Positions 37,275-45,856 of a DNA stretch of 64,000 nucleotides are shown piece by piece. The stretch is from assembly GCF_016722895.1 (NCBI RefSeq), contig NZ_JAEQNA010000001.1, positions 868,001 to 932,000 of the forward strand, written 5' to 3'. Position 1 is the stretch's first letter, and each line of letters opens with the position of its first letter. A program made the translations under genes and the position numbers. The DNA comes from Ramlibacter aurantiacus (GTDB lineage: Bacteria > Pseudomonadota > Gammaproteobacteria > Burkholderiales > Burkholderiaceae_C). The notes below the pieces were generated by a model that worked only from the letters and a program-made list of their open reading frames with translations, searched no databases and was not told the origin of the DNA.

Positions 37275-38180
37275 ATGTCCCGCATCCTGGTCGGCACGGC
37301 CTCCTGGACCGACAAGTCGCTGATCGACTGCGGCCGGTTCTACCCGCGCAAGTCGATGACCGCCGAGGAGCGCCTGCGCTTCTATGCCAGTCGCTTTCCG
37401 CTGGTGGAGGTCGACTCCAGCTACTACGCCATTCCCGTGCCACAGACCGCGCAGGCCTGGGCCGAGCGGACCCCGCCGGGCTTCGAGTTCAACGTCAAGG
37501 CCTTCCGCCTGTTCACCGGCCACCAGACGCCTTTGGCCGTGCTGCCACCGGACATCCGGCAGGCGCTCGGGGCCCCACCCGAGCCACTGTATTGGCGGCA
37601 AGTCCCGCCCGAGCTTCAGGACGAACTCTGGCTTCGTTTCATGGAGGCCCTGCAACCGCTTCGGGCGGCGGGCAAGCTCGGCACGGTGCACTTCCAGTTC
37701 GCGCCCTGGATCCAGTTCAACCGGCAGGGACTGGCCCACGTGCGCGAGTGCGTGGGCCGCATGGGCGGGCAGCTGGTCTCGTGCGAGTTCCGCCACGCCA
37801 GCTGGTTCGCGGGCGGACATGCCGCCCGCACGCTCGAGCTCGAGCGGCAGCTGCAGGTGGTGCACACGGTGGTCGATGCGCCGCAGGGCTTCGAGAACAC
37901 CGTTCCGGCCGTGTGGGAGGTGACCCACCCCGCCGTGGCCCTGCTTCGGCTGCACGGCCGCAACACCGCCACCTGGAACATCCGTAGCGCCCGCTCGGCC
38001 GCCGATCGCTTCAACTACCGCTACAGCGAAGACGAGTTGCGCGAGCTGGTGCCGCGCCTGCAGGGCCTGGCGCGGCAAGTCGGCACCGTCCATGTCCTTT
38101 TCAACAACAACATGGAGGACCAGGGCCAGGTCGGCGCGCGGCGGCTCACGGACCTGCTGGCACAGGCGGAATCGGGTTGA
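37275..38180 (+). CDS. yecE: DUF72 (YecE-like) protein
   Basis: 301 residues, TIM-barrel-like DUF72 family. MSRILVGTASWTDKSLIDCG, FPLVEVDSSYYAIPVPQTAQ, FEFNVKAFRLFTGHQ and VHVLFNNNMEDQGQ are diagnostic. The family is widespread and of unknown activity; some genomic contexts link it to oxidative DNA or Fe-S metabolism. The start seems leaderless. Confidence 0.92.
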   Translation: MSRILVGTASWTDKSLIDCGRFYPRKSMTAEERLRFYASRFPLVEVDSSYYAIPVPQTAQAWAERTPPGFEFNVKAFRLFTGHQTPLAVLPPDIRQALGAPPEPLYWRQVPPELQDELWLRFMEALQPLRAAGKLGTVHFQFAPWIQFNRQGLAHVRECVGRMGGQLVSCEFRHASWFAGGHAARTLELERQLQVVHTVVDAPQGFENTVPAVWEVTHPAVALLRLHGRNTATWNIRSARSAADRFNYRYSEDELRELVPRLQGLARQVGTVHVLFNNNMEDQGQVGARRLTDLLAQAESG

Positions 38181-38196
38181 CCCTAGACTCCGGGCC

Positions 38197-38772
38197 ATGA
38201 GCCTCCTTCGCCCGCACCCCGCCGCCCTGCTCGCGGCCCTGCTGTTCACCACCGCCGCCTCGGCGCAGCTCAAGCTGCCTGGCAGTGCACCGTCCCGAGC
38301 CGGCTCCCCGACTCTTTCCGCACCCGCACCCGCACCCGCACCCGCACCGGTCCCCTCACCCGCACCCTCGCCGACCGCCACGCCCGCTGCGGCCGAAGCC
38401 GCGTCCGCCGGCAAAGACGTGCAGGCCATGGAACAGGCCGGACAGCAGGCCGCCGCGGGCTGGTTGCTGCTGCTGGACCGGCGTGATTGGGGCACCGCCT
38501 GGGACACCGCTGCCACGGGCTTTCGCAGCAGCGTGCCTCTGGCGAACTGGATGGACGGCATCCCCAAGGTCCGCGCGCCGTTGGGCGCGCTCATCGACCG
38601 CAAGCCGCTGCAGGCGATCCACAAGAACCAGCTGCAGGGGCGGCCCGACGGGGACTACGTCACCGTCTTCTTCGCGTCTCGCTTCGACAAGAAGGCGGAC
38701 GCGCAGGAAACCGTCACCACCGTCCGCGATGCGGACGGCAAGTGGCGGGTGATGGGTTACTCGGTGCGCTGA
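38197..38772 (+). CDS. Secreted DUF4019-domain protein
   Basis: 191 residues. Residues 1-24 (LLRPHPAALLAALLFTTAAS, then AQ) form a Sec signal with AQA-type cleavage. A Pro/Ala linker (APAPAPAPAP) leads to a DUF4019 domain from about residue 70: GWLLLLDRRDWGTAWDTAAT, LGALIDRKPL and VTVFFASRFDKKADAQETVT. The family adopts an NTF2-like fold in the periplasm; its function is unknown. TAGACT (38184-38189) lies seven bases before the ATG, again a leaderless layout. Confidence 0.85.
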   Translation: MSLLRPHPAALLAALLFTTAASAQLKLPGSAPSRAGSPTLSAPAPAPAPAPVPSPAPSPTATPAAAEAASAGKDVQAMEQAGQQAAAGWLLLLDRRDWGTAWDTAATGFRSSVPLANWMDGIPKVRAPLGALIDRKPLQAIHKNQLQGRPDGDYVTVFFASRFDKKADAQETVTTVRDADGKWRVMGYSVR

Positions 38773-38802
38773 TCCGCGGGATGCGCCGCGGATCAGCCGC
38801 GG

Positions 38803-40095
38803 TTACTTCCGCGTTCCGGAGGTCGAGCCGGATCCGCCGCTCGAGCTTGATGAGCTGGTGCCGGACGGGCTGCCCGAGCCCGGGCTCGCCTCACCCGAGG
38901 AAGCCGATGGCTGTGTGCCACCTTCGGCACCGCTCATGGTGCGCTGCGCCGAACCCATGCCGCTGGAGCCGTGCAACTCGCCCTGCTGGTTGGCCGTGTC
39001 ACGGTGGTCCGGCCCGCCGCCGCGCTGCACCTGGGTCTGTGCGCCCGTGGGCCCGAAGTTGCCGCCGGTCGTGGAGTGGCTCTCGCCGCTCTGGCGCGAA
39101 CGCCGCCAGGAGTTGAAGTCATCGGAGAAGCGGCGGTAGCGGTCCTGCCGCCAGGCCTGGTAGTCGCTATCCAGGCTGCGCAGCTGCTCCTCCCGCCATT
39201 GGTGGTAGTCCGGGTCGTGGTGGCCCTGCGAACCATGGCCCTGCTGGCTCGATCCCTGCGAGCCGTAGCCGTGCTGGCCGCCGTACTGCTGGCCTCCTCC
39301 ATAGCCTTGCTGGCCGCCGTAGCCGTGCTGCCCGCCGTAGCCCTGCTGCCCATACCCCTGCTGGCCGCCGTACGGCTGGCCGCCCTGGGACTGTCCGCCT
39401 TGGCCATAGCCCTGCTGGCTGCCGCCGTACGGCTGCCCGCCTTGGCCATAGCCCTGCTGGCCGCCGCCGTACGGCTGCCCGCCCTGGCCGTAACCCTGCT
39501 GGCCGTAACCCTGCGGGCCATATCCCTGATGACTTCCATAGCCGTGCTGCCCGCCATACGACTGGCCAGAGCCCCCGGTCGGGCCATAGCCGCCGGCCTG
39601 GCCGTAGCCTTGCCCACCCGAGCCGCCGCCGTATCCGCCCGACGGGCCATAGCTTCCCTGCCCCTGTCCGCCCTGGCCCCAGCCACCCGGCTGCTGTCCC
39701 CAGCCCTGCTGGCTCGCATAGCCGCCGGCTTGCGTGCCACCGCCTTGGTGACCGCCGTAGCCTCCATAGCCACCGGAGCCGCCATAGCCCCCGTAGCCTC
39801 CACCTTCTCCGCCGCGCCCCATGCCGCCGCCGCTGCCCCACTCGGACCCGCCGCGGGCACCTTGCTGGCCGCCTTCCGGAGCCCCCGCGCGGCCATAACC
39901 GTGGGTGTCGGAGCCGCCACCGTAGCCGCCATAGCCGCCCGATTGCTGCGAACCGAAGTCGCCGGTGCGGTGGCCGTAGCCGTGGGTCAGCGACCCCGAG
40001 CCCTGCTGCCGGTCACGCTGCTCGCTGCCCCAGTCACTGCGGGACGATCCCTGCTGGCTGCTGCGATCCCGGTCCTCGTCGTCACGTGATGCCAT
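38803..40095 (-). CDS. FUS-like Gly/Tyr/Gln-rich low-complexity protein
   Basis: 430 residues, no signal or membrane segment. Residues 40-280 are Gly, Tyr, Gln and Ser with 29 tyrosines in QGYGQ, GGYGG and QPYGG units, the composition of eukaryotic prion-like FUS/EWS domains. Residues 296-334 hold three amphipathic units at 15-residue spacing, each with D-Y/F-x2-W-R (Trp300, Trp315, Trp330). The last 90 residues are Ser/Gly/Thr-rich. AAGGAGAG precedes the ATG at 40095, which fixes the start. Site D of the shared element is 90 bases upstream. The W-R unit looks like an extended helix found in some Burkholderiales stress proteins. Self-assembly is an inference. Confidence 0.75.
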   Translation of the reverse strand: MASRDDEDRDRSSQQGSSRSDWGSEQRDRQQGSGSLTHGYGHRTGDFGSQQSGGYGGYGGGSDTHGYGRAGAPEGGQQGARGGSEWGSGGGMGRGGEGGGYGGYGGSGGYGGYGGHQGGGTQAGGYASQQGWGQQPGGWGQGGQGQGSYGPSGGYGGGSGGQGYGQAGGYGPTGGSGQSYGGQHGYGSHQGYGPQGYGQQGYGQGGQPYGGGQQGYGQGGQPYGGSQQGYGQGGQSQGGQPYGGQQGYGQQGYGGQHGYGGQQGYGGGQQYGGQHGYGSQGSSQQGHGSQGHHDPDYHQWREEQLRSLDSDYQAWRQDRYRRFSDDFNSWRRSRQSGESHSTTGGNFGPTGAQTQVQRGGGPDHRDTANQQGELHGSSGMGSAQRTMSGAEGGTQPSASSGEASPGSGSPSGTSSSSSSGGSGSTSGTRK

Positions 40096-40184
40096 GAATC
40101 TCTCCTTGGTTGCTGTGTCGTCGAATCGTCCGCGCCGCATCCACGCCGCGGGCCGAAACGATAGGACGCAGCCACGGGGGACCG

Positions 40185-40214
40185 TGTCGGACGGATGCGG
40201 GGGGCGCGTAGGAC
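40185..40214 (-). promoter_or_regulatory. Shared upstream element, site D
   Basis: GTCCTAC-N18-CGACA on the minus strand, 90 bases before the start of the FUS-like gene at 40095, in the same order and spacing as sites A-C about 7-8 kb away. Confidence 0.5.
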
Positions 40215-40253
40215 GGCCCGGCCGCCGGGCCGCGAAGGCTGCCGGGGCCTTGC

Positions 40254-41069
40254 TCAGTGCGCGAGCGAGCTGACCAGCGTCACCATGCCGATGCCTGCCA
40301 GCAGCCAGGCCACCTGCATGGCGGTCGCACGCGCCGTCAGGCGCCTTTGCAGCTGGGGAATCAGATCGGCCAGCGCCACGTAGACGAAGCTGCTGCTGGC
40401 CACCGCCAGGAAATAGGGCAACCAGTCCTGCAGCCGGTCGACCAGCCACCAGCCGGTCAGGCCGCCCAGCATGGTGACCGCGCCCGCCAGCGATACCTTG
40501 ACCAGCGCCGCGCGCCGGTTGCGGCTGGTTTGCCGCAGCACCACCAGGTCACCCATGTGATGAGGCACCTCGTGCGCCATCACCGACAGCGCCGCGATCA
40601 ACCCCAGCCGCGTGTCCGCCATGAAGGCCGACGCGATCAGGATGCCGTCGCCGAAGCAATGCACGCTGTCGCCGGTGAGGATGGCCCAGCCGCCGGAGCG
40701 TCGCGGCTCGCCGCTCTCGGTGTGGTCGGGGTGGGCGTGGTGATGGCCGTGGTGGCCGCCCTCGTGCGCATGCTCATGGCCGTGGTGCCACAGCTCGGCC
40801 TTGTCCAGCAAAAAGAAGAACACCACGCCCACCAGCAGCACGGCGAACAGTTCCTTGATGCCGGCGTCGCTCTCGAACGCCTCGGGCAGCAGGTGCATGA
40901 AGGCGGTCGCCAGCAGCGCGCCCGCCGCGAAACTCAGCAGGTGCTGGCCCCCGACCAGTTCGTTGGGCGCGGCCTGGTCGCGCACCCCCAACCGCATCAG
41001 GAGGGCGGCGATCCACACGCTTCCGATCCCCGCGAACAGCGTGGCGCTCAGGATGGCAAACAAATTCAT
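40254..41069 (-). CDS. ZIP-family metal transporter
   Basis: 271 residues with eight hydrophobic segments. Between segments 3 and 4 is a His-rich loop ([19 protein letters not shown]), and helices 4-5 carry the metal-path residues in [16 protein letters not shown] and [16 protein letters not shown] (the HxxxD/ExPHxxGD signature of ZIP carriers). It imports Zn2+ or a related divalent ion across the inner membrane. The ATG at 41069 is preferred over an open upstream extension because the first helix starts there. Confidence 0.92.
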   Translation of the reverse strand: MNLFAILSATLFAGIGSVWIAALLMRLGVRDQAAPNELVGGQHLLSFAAGALLATAFMHLLPEAFESDAGIKELFAVLLVGVVFFFLLDKAELWHHGHEHAHEGGHHGHHHAHPDHTESGEPRRSGGWAILTGDSVHCFGDGILIASAFMADTRLGLIAALSVMAHEVPHHMGDLVVLRQTSRNRRAALVKVSLAGAVTMLGGLTGWWLVDRLQDWLPYFLAVASSSFVYVALADLIPQLQRRLTARATAMQVAWLLAGIGMVTLVSSLAH

Positions 41070-41249
41070 CAATGGACGCCAGCCGATGACGCGGCGCCCT
41101 CTCCTTCTCGACATGGAAAAGCCGCCTGGTGCGGCGGCTCGCGGGTGATCTTATCAATGCGGCCGAGGCAGCCAGAGCCCCGGGCGGCAGGCATGGCGCA
41201 CCATAATCGCCGCACCCCATCGCACACCTCTCAGACAAGGAGAAGACAC

Positions 41250-41438
41250 ATGCCCACGCTGCGCGTCGAACTGCTCGAAGGACGCACCCCCGAACAGAAG
41301 AAGGCCCTGGTCCGGGCGCTCACGCAAGCGGTGGTGGACACGCTGGGCAGCAAGCCCGAATCGGTGGACGTGCTGCTGTTCGACATCAAGCGGCAGGACT
41401 GGGCCACGGGCGGGCAGTTGTGGTCGGAGCGTTCATGA
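41250..41438 (+). CDS. 4-oxalocrotonate-tautomerase-like protein
   Basis: 62 residues. Met is followed by Pro, giving the catalytic N-terminal Pro1 of the tautomerase family (MPTLRVELLEGRTPEQKKAL). The fold is a beta-alpha-beta unit that forms hexamers. AAGGAG lies before the start. It may tautomerise an unsaturated oxo-acid; whether it serves the aromatic pathway 30 kb away is unknown. The stop overlaps the next ATG. Confidence 0.85.
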   Translation: MPTLRVELLEGRTPEQKKALVRALTQAVVDTLGSKPESVDVLLFDIKRQDWATGGQLWSERS

Positions 41439-41761
41439 GGATGCTGCCACCCGCCTTCGTCGCGGGGGCCGCGTGCGTGCTGCTGCAGGCGTGCGCACAA
41501 CCTGCCGCCGTACCTGCCGCCGAACCTGCAAGCAAGAACATGGCCGAGCCATCCACCAATGCCTGCGATCGATCCGCCGCCGGCTTCGCCATTGGGCAGG
41601 AAGCCTTGCCTTCACTGCTGGAGACGGCACGCCGCCAGTCGGGGGCCGAGACCGCCCGCTTCCTGACGCACGATCAGGTGGTCACGCGCGAGTACCGGGT
41701 CGGGAGGCTGAACCTGCTGCTCGACGCGAGCGGGCGCGTCGTCGAGGTCTCCTGCGGCTGA
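41435..41761 (+). CDS. I78-family peptidase-inhibitor lipoprotein
   Basis: 108 residues. MRMLPPAFVAGAACVLLQAC is a lipoprotein leader with lipobox LLQAC. From about residue 45 the I78 fold is visible: AAGFAIGQEALPSLLETARR, RFLTHDQVVTREYRVGRLNL and LLDASGRVVEVSCG, with a paired Cys at each end. I78 proteins inhibit serine proteases such as subtilisin and protect the periplasm. The ATG overlaps the tautomerase stop as ATGA, a functionally unexpected pairing. Confidence 0.82.
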   Translation: MRMLPPAFVAGAACVLLQACAQPAAVPAAEPASKNMAEPSTNACDRSAAGFAIGQEALPSLLETARRQSGAETARFLTHDQVVTREYRVGRLNLLLDASGRVVEVSCG

Positions 41762-41879
41762 GGGTCGGATTCAACTCAAGTAGCCAGGGGCGCGCCCAGC
41801 TGGCCAACTTCTGGCTAGGTCATCCTGCAAGAGACTCCCGGGGCACAGGCAGGTCACTTTCGTGAGCGCCACCGGCGCT

Positions 41880-42605
41880 CTACACAGCAACGTTCGGACG
41901 TGGCGTCATGCCTGCCCAGTCTGCTTGCGAGCGATCGGGGTAAATGGGGAAATCCGCTTTACACGTGAGGCGCACTCCAAGAACTCTCTTGAGAAAGTAC
42001 TCCGCCAAACCGCCGAGCTCGTGTATGAATCTATAAGTCCGGTAGTACCCACTCGAGCTTGGGAAGAAGTCGCGAAGAGTCGTTGCAGCACGCGAGAAGC
42101 TGCTGGGCGCCTCCAGCACCTGGAAGCCGTAATACTGGTGCCACAGCTTGGCCCGAAGCATATGGTCGGCGTCTGTCACCAGAACAATGACGTGAATGCC
42201 CTTCGCATGTAGCAGGCAAGAGGAATACGCAGCATTTTCCTCGGTGGTCCTGGCGCGAACCTCCAACCATTGGGGGGTGATGTCGTAGCCTGACTCAAAC
42301 AGATCTCGCATATGCGAGGAGTCACCACGCGACCTCTTGTCGACCGCGCCGGACAGCAGGATGGGTAGCTTGGTCGCCTGGTGCAGTTCAGCGGCCAGGC
42401 GCACCCGCGACAGCGCGCCTGCGGGAACCACCAACGCCTGGGCACCCGCAGGATCCACCCATGATGATTCCGTCGACGCTTCAAGGGCCCACAAAGCCAT
42501 GGACGAAAAAGCCACGGTCCCGCTCGCGGTGGCCACGAGCACCCCAGAGACCAGCAATTTGACTGCCCTCGTGCGCACCTGCGCCATGGACGATCGACCC
42601 CTCAT
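41880..42605 (-). CDS. YdcF-like DUF218 membrane protein
   Basis: 241 residues. The N-terminal membrane anchor is VKLLVSGVLVATASGTVAFS. The DUF218 core follows: AQALVVPAGALSRVRLAAEL, ILLSGAV, ARTTEENAAYSSCLLHA and VLVTDADHMLRAKLWHQYYG, where Thr-Glu-Glu-Asn and His-Met-x-Arg are conserved. The domain is found in SanA, YdcF and ElyC, linked to envelope polysaccharide or peptidoglycan integrity. It is the last gene of the leftward glycan block. The first ATG (42605) and one at 42587 behind GAGGGG are both possible. A GAGCGCC-ACC-GGCGCTC hairpin lies just past the stop. Confidence 0.8.
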   Translation of the reverse strand: MRGRSSMAQVRTRAVKLLVSGVLVATASGTVAFSSMALWALEASTESSWVDPAGAQALVVPAGALSRVRLAAELHQATKLPILLSGAVDKRSRGDSSHMRDLFESGYDITPQWLEVRARTTEENAAYSSCLLHAKGIHVIVLVTDADHMLRAKLWHQYYGFQVLEAPSSFSRAATTLRDFFPSSSGYYRTYRFIHELGGLAEYFLKRVLGVRLTCKADFPIYPDRSQADWAGMTPRPNVAV

Positions 42606-42619
42606 TTCACGAGTGAAGT

Positions 42620-43861
42620 CTAGGAATAACCTTCCACCACGTCGTCGAGAACTGCTGCCAGCCGTCCGGACAAGTGCCGGAAATCATGGTTCTTCTCCGC
42701 ATATGCGCGACCAGCGCGCCCCATACGTTCACGCTCCTCGTGCGGCAACCGAGCCAGCGACATGATCGCCTCAGCCAGCGCACTCGGCACATCCGGCTCC
42801 ACTGTCAATCCCGCGCCTGCGTCTGCCACTGGATTGTTACCCGCGTTCGAAGCGATGATGATGGGCCTCTCCGCGGCTAGGTAATCGAATAGTTTGTTCA
42901 TGCTGATGCCGTAGTGATAGAGCTTCGGCAGGTCCAACACGGTAATGACGAATGCGTCCGCCTCGGCGGCGAGCCGCGGTATCTGACTCTTCGGAACAGC
43001 AGGCTCGAAGCTCACGTTCTGCAGCCTCAGCTGTGCGGCTCGGGACACCAATGCTTTTTTCAGCGCCCCGTCTCCGATCATCCGCAAGCGGATTCGCTGG
43101 CCTGCGGGGCTGCACGACTGAACCTGCGCCATCGCTTCCAGCACGTTCTGCAGGCCGTTTGCCTGGCCGTGCGCTCCGAAATACATCAGCGTGAACTCCT
43201 CGCGGGACCTCGAATCGCCCGGTGACTCAGTCCTGGGAAACAGAGACAGCTTCACTCCGTTCGGAATCCATACGACGCGCTGACCCGGTATCCCAAGAGC
43301 TGCGATGTATTCCGATGCTCGCGGAAGCAGCACAATGATGCGTGCCGCGCGTCGGTACAGCCACACCTCGAGCTTCCGCAGCGTCCATGCCATCAACGAA
43401 CGTTCGCGCAGCCGGCCGATGTCCACAAGCGTCTGAGGCCAGAGGTCACGCACCTCGAAAACAAAGGGCACTTTGAAGCGACGGGCCAGCAGCGCTCCAG
43501 CGACTCCTGCGAAAGGGTGGACGCTCGATCCAATGACCACGTCCGGAGGCGGCAAGTCGCGGGTCGTCCGCCTCAACAGCGCCATGACGGTGTACGCCAG
43601 CATGTTCAGCATCCGCCCCGCCCCGTTGCCTTCATACGCAGGGGTCCTGACCCACAGGAACCTGACTCCGTCGAACCAATCTATTCGAGCAGATTCGTGC
43701 GATGCGAGCCGCTGTCTTCCGCTATTGAGTTCCACGCTGGCGGCAATGATGGTCGCCTTCCAGCCATGGCCCTCCAGATATTCCGCCAAGTGAAAATGGC
43801 GGGTACCACCGGCACCACTGGGCTCCAGTGCGTAATGATTGAGGATCCACACATGCCTCAT
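42620..43861 (-). CDS. GT4 glycosyltransferase (WbuB-like)
   Basis: 413 residues of the GT-B fold. The N-terminal domain has ILNHYALEPSGAGGTRHFHL and the middle VPFVFEVRDLWPQTLVDIGR. The C-terminal nucleotide-sugar domain has LMYFGAHGQANGLQNVLEAM and KLFDYLAAERPII, with the EX7E region degenerate. WbuB-type enzymes transfer FucNAc- or QuiNAc-like residues in O-antigen units. It adjoins wbpG (103 bases) and YdcF (14 bases), and is probably one operon with them. Confidence 0.9.
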   Translation of the reverse strand: MRHVWILNHYALEPSGAGGTRHFHLAEYLEGHGWKATIIAASVELNSGRQRLASHESARIDWFDGVRFLWVRTPAYEGNGAGRMLNMLAYTVMALLRRTTRDLPPPDVVIGSSVHPFAGVAGALLARRFKVPFVFEVRDLWPQTLVDIGRLRERSLMAWTLRKLEVWLYRRAARIIVLLPRASEYIAALGIPGQRVVWIPNGVKLSLFPRTESPGDSRSREEFTLMYFGAHGQANGLQNVLEAMAQVQSCSPAGQRIRLRMIGDGALKKALVSRAAQLRLQNVSFEPAVPKSQIPRLAAEADAFVITVLDLPKLYHYGISMNKLFDYLAAERPIIIASNAGNNPVADAGAGLTVEPDVPSALAEAIMSLARLPHEERERMGRAGRAYAEKNHDFRHLSGRLAAVLDDVVEGYS

Positions 43862-43964
43862 GAGGGAAGGACCCTGCTGGCAAATTCCAGTCGCAGTCCT
43901 CCATCGAACAGGCGTGAACTCACCTGTATAGATGAAGCCAGGCGTGATCGGCCCACGAGTACCT

Positions 43965-45101
43965 TCACTTGGGATACAACCCCTTGCTGCGCAGGATGTT
44001 GACCGACCGCCTCAGCAACTGGACAGCCGCGAACGAATTCCTGTAGTCCCGGAAGCTGCGTACCGGCGACTTCATGATGGCATCGAATTCATCGCACGTC
44101 AGACCGAGCTTCTTGGTTACGTAGACCAAATCCTGCTGCTGCAAATCTTCCGGATAGGTTGGGCGCATCATCTCGCCCAATGCATGTTCCGTGGTGATTT
44201 GTCCCGCGTTGATCAAGTCGGATAGATGCCCGTAGCGCTTATCGACGCCGAACTTCTTCGGCAGCACGTACCCTTGGTAAAAGCGGGTATATACGGACTC
44301 GTGGTGCTTTCCGCCGTACGAGGTCCACCCCAGCTCTTCCTGCAATAGCTTCATGGCGCGCGCCCTATCGTACTCGACGTAGTTGAGGATCGATATGACG
44401 CGGACTCGACGAATCAAATTGATATAACAAAGATAGGGCAAGCTGAAGTGGGGGTAAGACTGGAGTGACCTCGAACCGAATCGGCGATGCACGTCTTTGA
44501 TGTATCGCCAGTCCGAATGCCCATAGGCCCAGTCCGGGACGCTGATCGATTCGGTCGCGAAGTTCATCCCAGAAATGATATACCTGATACCGCGCTTGAC
44601 CGCCTCATTCCAAAGGAGTGCGCTGATTGCATGGTCAGTAGGAATATCGCCGTCGGGGGTGGATGCCTTCAGGAACGAAAGCTGCAAGTCGCGAAACTCA
44701 CTCCAGTCCACGACATAGGTGAAGAGGTCGATCTTGGCCCTCGTCAACACAAGCTCGATGTTCTTCACCGCCAGCTCGGAATTCCACCCATTGTCGAAGT
44801 GGACGGCGAGCGGCCGCAAGCCGAGTTGCTTGACCAGATACGCGACATACGTGCTATCCACCCCCCCGCTAACGCCGACGATGCAGTCGTAATCCCGACC
44901 CTTCCCGTGGCGCTTGATCTTTTCGACTTGCCGGCCGAGGGCTTCCTTTGCGGCGTCGCCCCGAGAAATTCGAGCACTCACGAGGCTGTCGTAACGGCTG
45001 CAATGACAGCAGAGACCATCACCGTCGAACGTGATGCTCCGATCCGCATCGGTATCCATGATGCAGCGGGTGCACCGCTGATAATCTCTGCGGGCAGTCA
45101 T
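43965..45101 (-). CDS. wbpG: N-acetyl-sugar amidotransferase (WbpG family)
   Basis: 378 residues. N-terminal RCTRCIMDTDAD and LCCHCSRYDS supply a Cys4 metal site. The PP-loop ATP motif GVSGGVDSTYVAYLVK lies near residue 80. WbpG with HisH and HisF partners turns a 3-acetamido group of a diamino-uronic sugar into an acetamidino group, as in Pseudomonas aeruginosa O5 LPS. The ATG at 45101 overlaps the hisF-like stop (ATGA). The three genes form hisH-hisF-wbpG in that order. The presence of wbpA, wbpB, wbpD and wbpE at 60-64 kb makes UDP-ManNAc3NAcA the likely substrate. Confidence 0.92.
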   Translation of the reverse strand: MTARRDYQRCTRCIMDTDADRSITFDGDGLCCHCSRYDSLVSARISRGDAAKEALGRQVEKIKRHGKGRDYDCIVGVSGGVDSTYVAYLVKQLGLRPLAVHFDNGWNSELAVKNIELVLTRAKIDLFTYVVDWSEFRDLQLSFLKASTPDGDIPTDHAISALLWNEAVKRGIRYIISGMNFATESISVPDWAYGHSDWRYIKDVHRRFGSRSLQSYPHFSLPYLCYINLIRRVRVISILNYVEYDRARAMKLLQEELGWTSYGGKHHESVYTRFYQGYVLPKKFGVDKRYGHLSDLINAGQITTEHALGEMMRPTYPEDLQQQDLVYVTKKLGLTCDEFDAIMKSPVRSFRDYRNSFAAVQLLRRSVNILRSKGLYPK

Positions 45102-45856
45102 GTAAAGCAATTCTGAAGAATTCTGTATTCAGGATAGGTGATCAGAACCGCCCTGTGCTTCCCGTGGAATACAAACATGCTGCCCGCGGCGACAGCGGAA
45201 GCGCCAGATCGCACCGCTTCTCTGAAGTCCGACAAATTACCGGCACCACCAGCTGCGACCACCGGAATCGAAACGGCCGCCGAGACCTGCCGAATCAGAT
45301 TCAGGTCATATCCTGCCATGGTTCCATCATTGTCCATCGAGGTCAGGAACAATTCGCCGGCGCCGAGGCGCTCCATCTCGCGTGCGTAGTCGATTGGACT
45401 GCGCTTCAGGTCGCGCCTCCCTGATTCGACAAACACCGAGTATTTGCCCAGCCAATTCTTTCGTACATCGATGGAAACGACAACGCCGGAGCTTCCCGCC
45501 ATTTCTGCTGCCGCGGTGACCAAGGACGGCTGCGCCGCGGCAGCCGAGTTGATGACGATTTTCTCTACCCCGAGTTTGTATAGCCGTTGCACTTGATCGA
45601 CCGTGGTGATCCCGCCCCCATAGCTGAACGGAACGAACGCTTCACTGGCGATGTCCGCAAGCAAGTCGAAGTCGGGACCGACCCCGGAGCAAGTGGCGTC
45701 GATGTCGAGGAATGCGATCTCGTCCACCTCCTTCTCATTCAGGATCCGCACCGCATTGATCGGGTCGCCCACATAGCGGGGATCCTTGAACTTCAAGGTC
45801 TTGACCAATCCGCCCCGGCGCAACAGCAGACAGGCGATAACACGTGGATGTAGCAT
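45098..45856 (-). CDS. hisF: HisF-like ammonia-utilising subunit of sugar amidination
   Basis: 252 residues, (beta/alpha)8 barrel of the HisF family: VIACLLLRRGGLVKTLKFKD, DIDATCSG, FSYGGGITTVDQVQRL and SIDVRKNWLGKY. It differs from histidine-pathway HisF in the phosphate-loop details and sits beside wbpG, as in the hisF2 gene of Pseudomonas O-antigen loci. It should receive ammonia from the HisH-like partner. The TGATG overlap with hisH fixes the start. Confidence 0.9.
   Translation of the reverse strand: MLHPRVIACLLLRRGGLVKTLKFKDPRYVGDPINAVRILNEKEVDEIAFLDIDATCSGVGPDFDLLADIASEAFVPFSYGGGITTVDQVQRLYKLGVEKIVINSAAAAQPSLVTAAAEMAGSSGVVVSIDVRKNWLGKYSVFVESGRRDLKRSPIDYAREMERLGAGELFLTSMDNDGTMAGYDLNLIRQVSAAVSIPVVAAGGAGNLSDFREAVRSGASAVAAGSMFVFHGKHRAVLITYPEYRILQNCFT

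Noticed and set aside
38971-40089. A 372-codon hydrophobic plus-strand frame opposite the FUS-like gene.
   Set aside because: It is the complement of Gly/Tyr/Gln repeats, which reads as Ala/Leu/Pro/Val; no ribosome site and no membrane-protein logic.
41864-41880. GAGCGCC-ACC-GGCGCTC as a bidirectional terminator between the I78 and YdcF genes.
   Set aside because: A perfect stem but no T run on either strand, so not listed as a terminator; it may still aid Rho-dependent ending.
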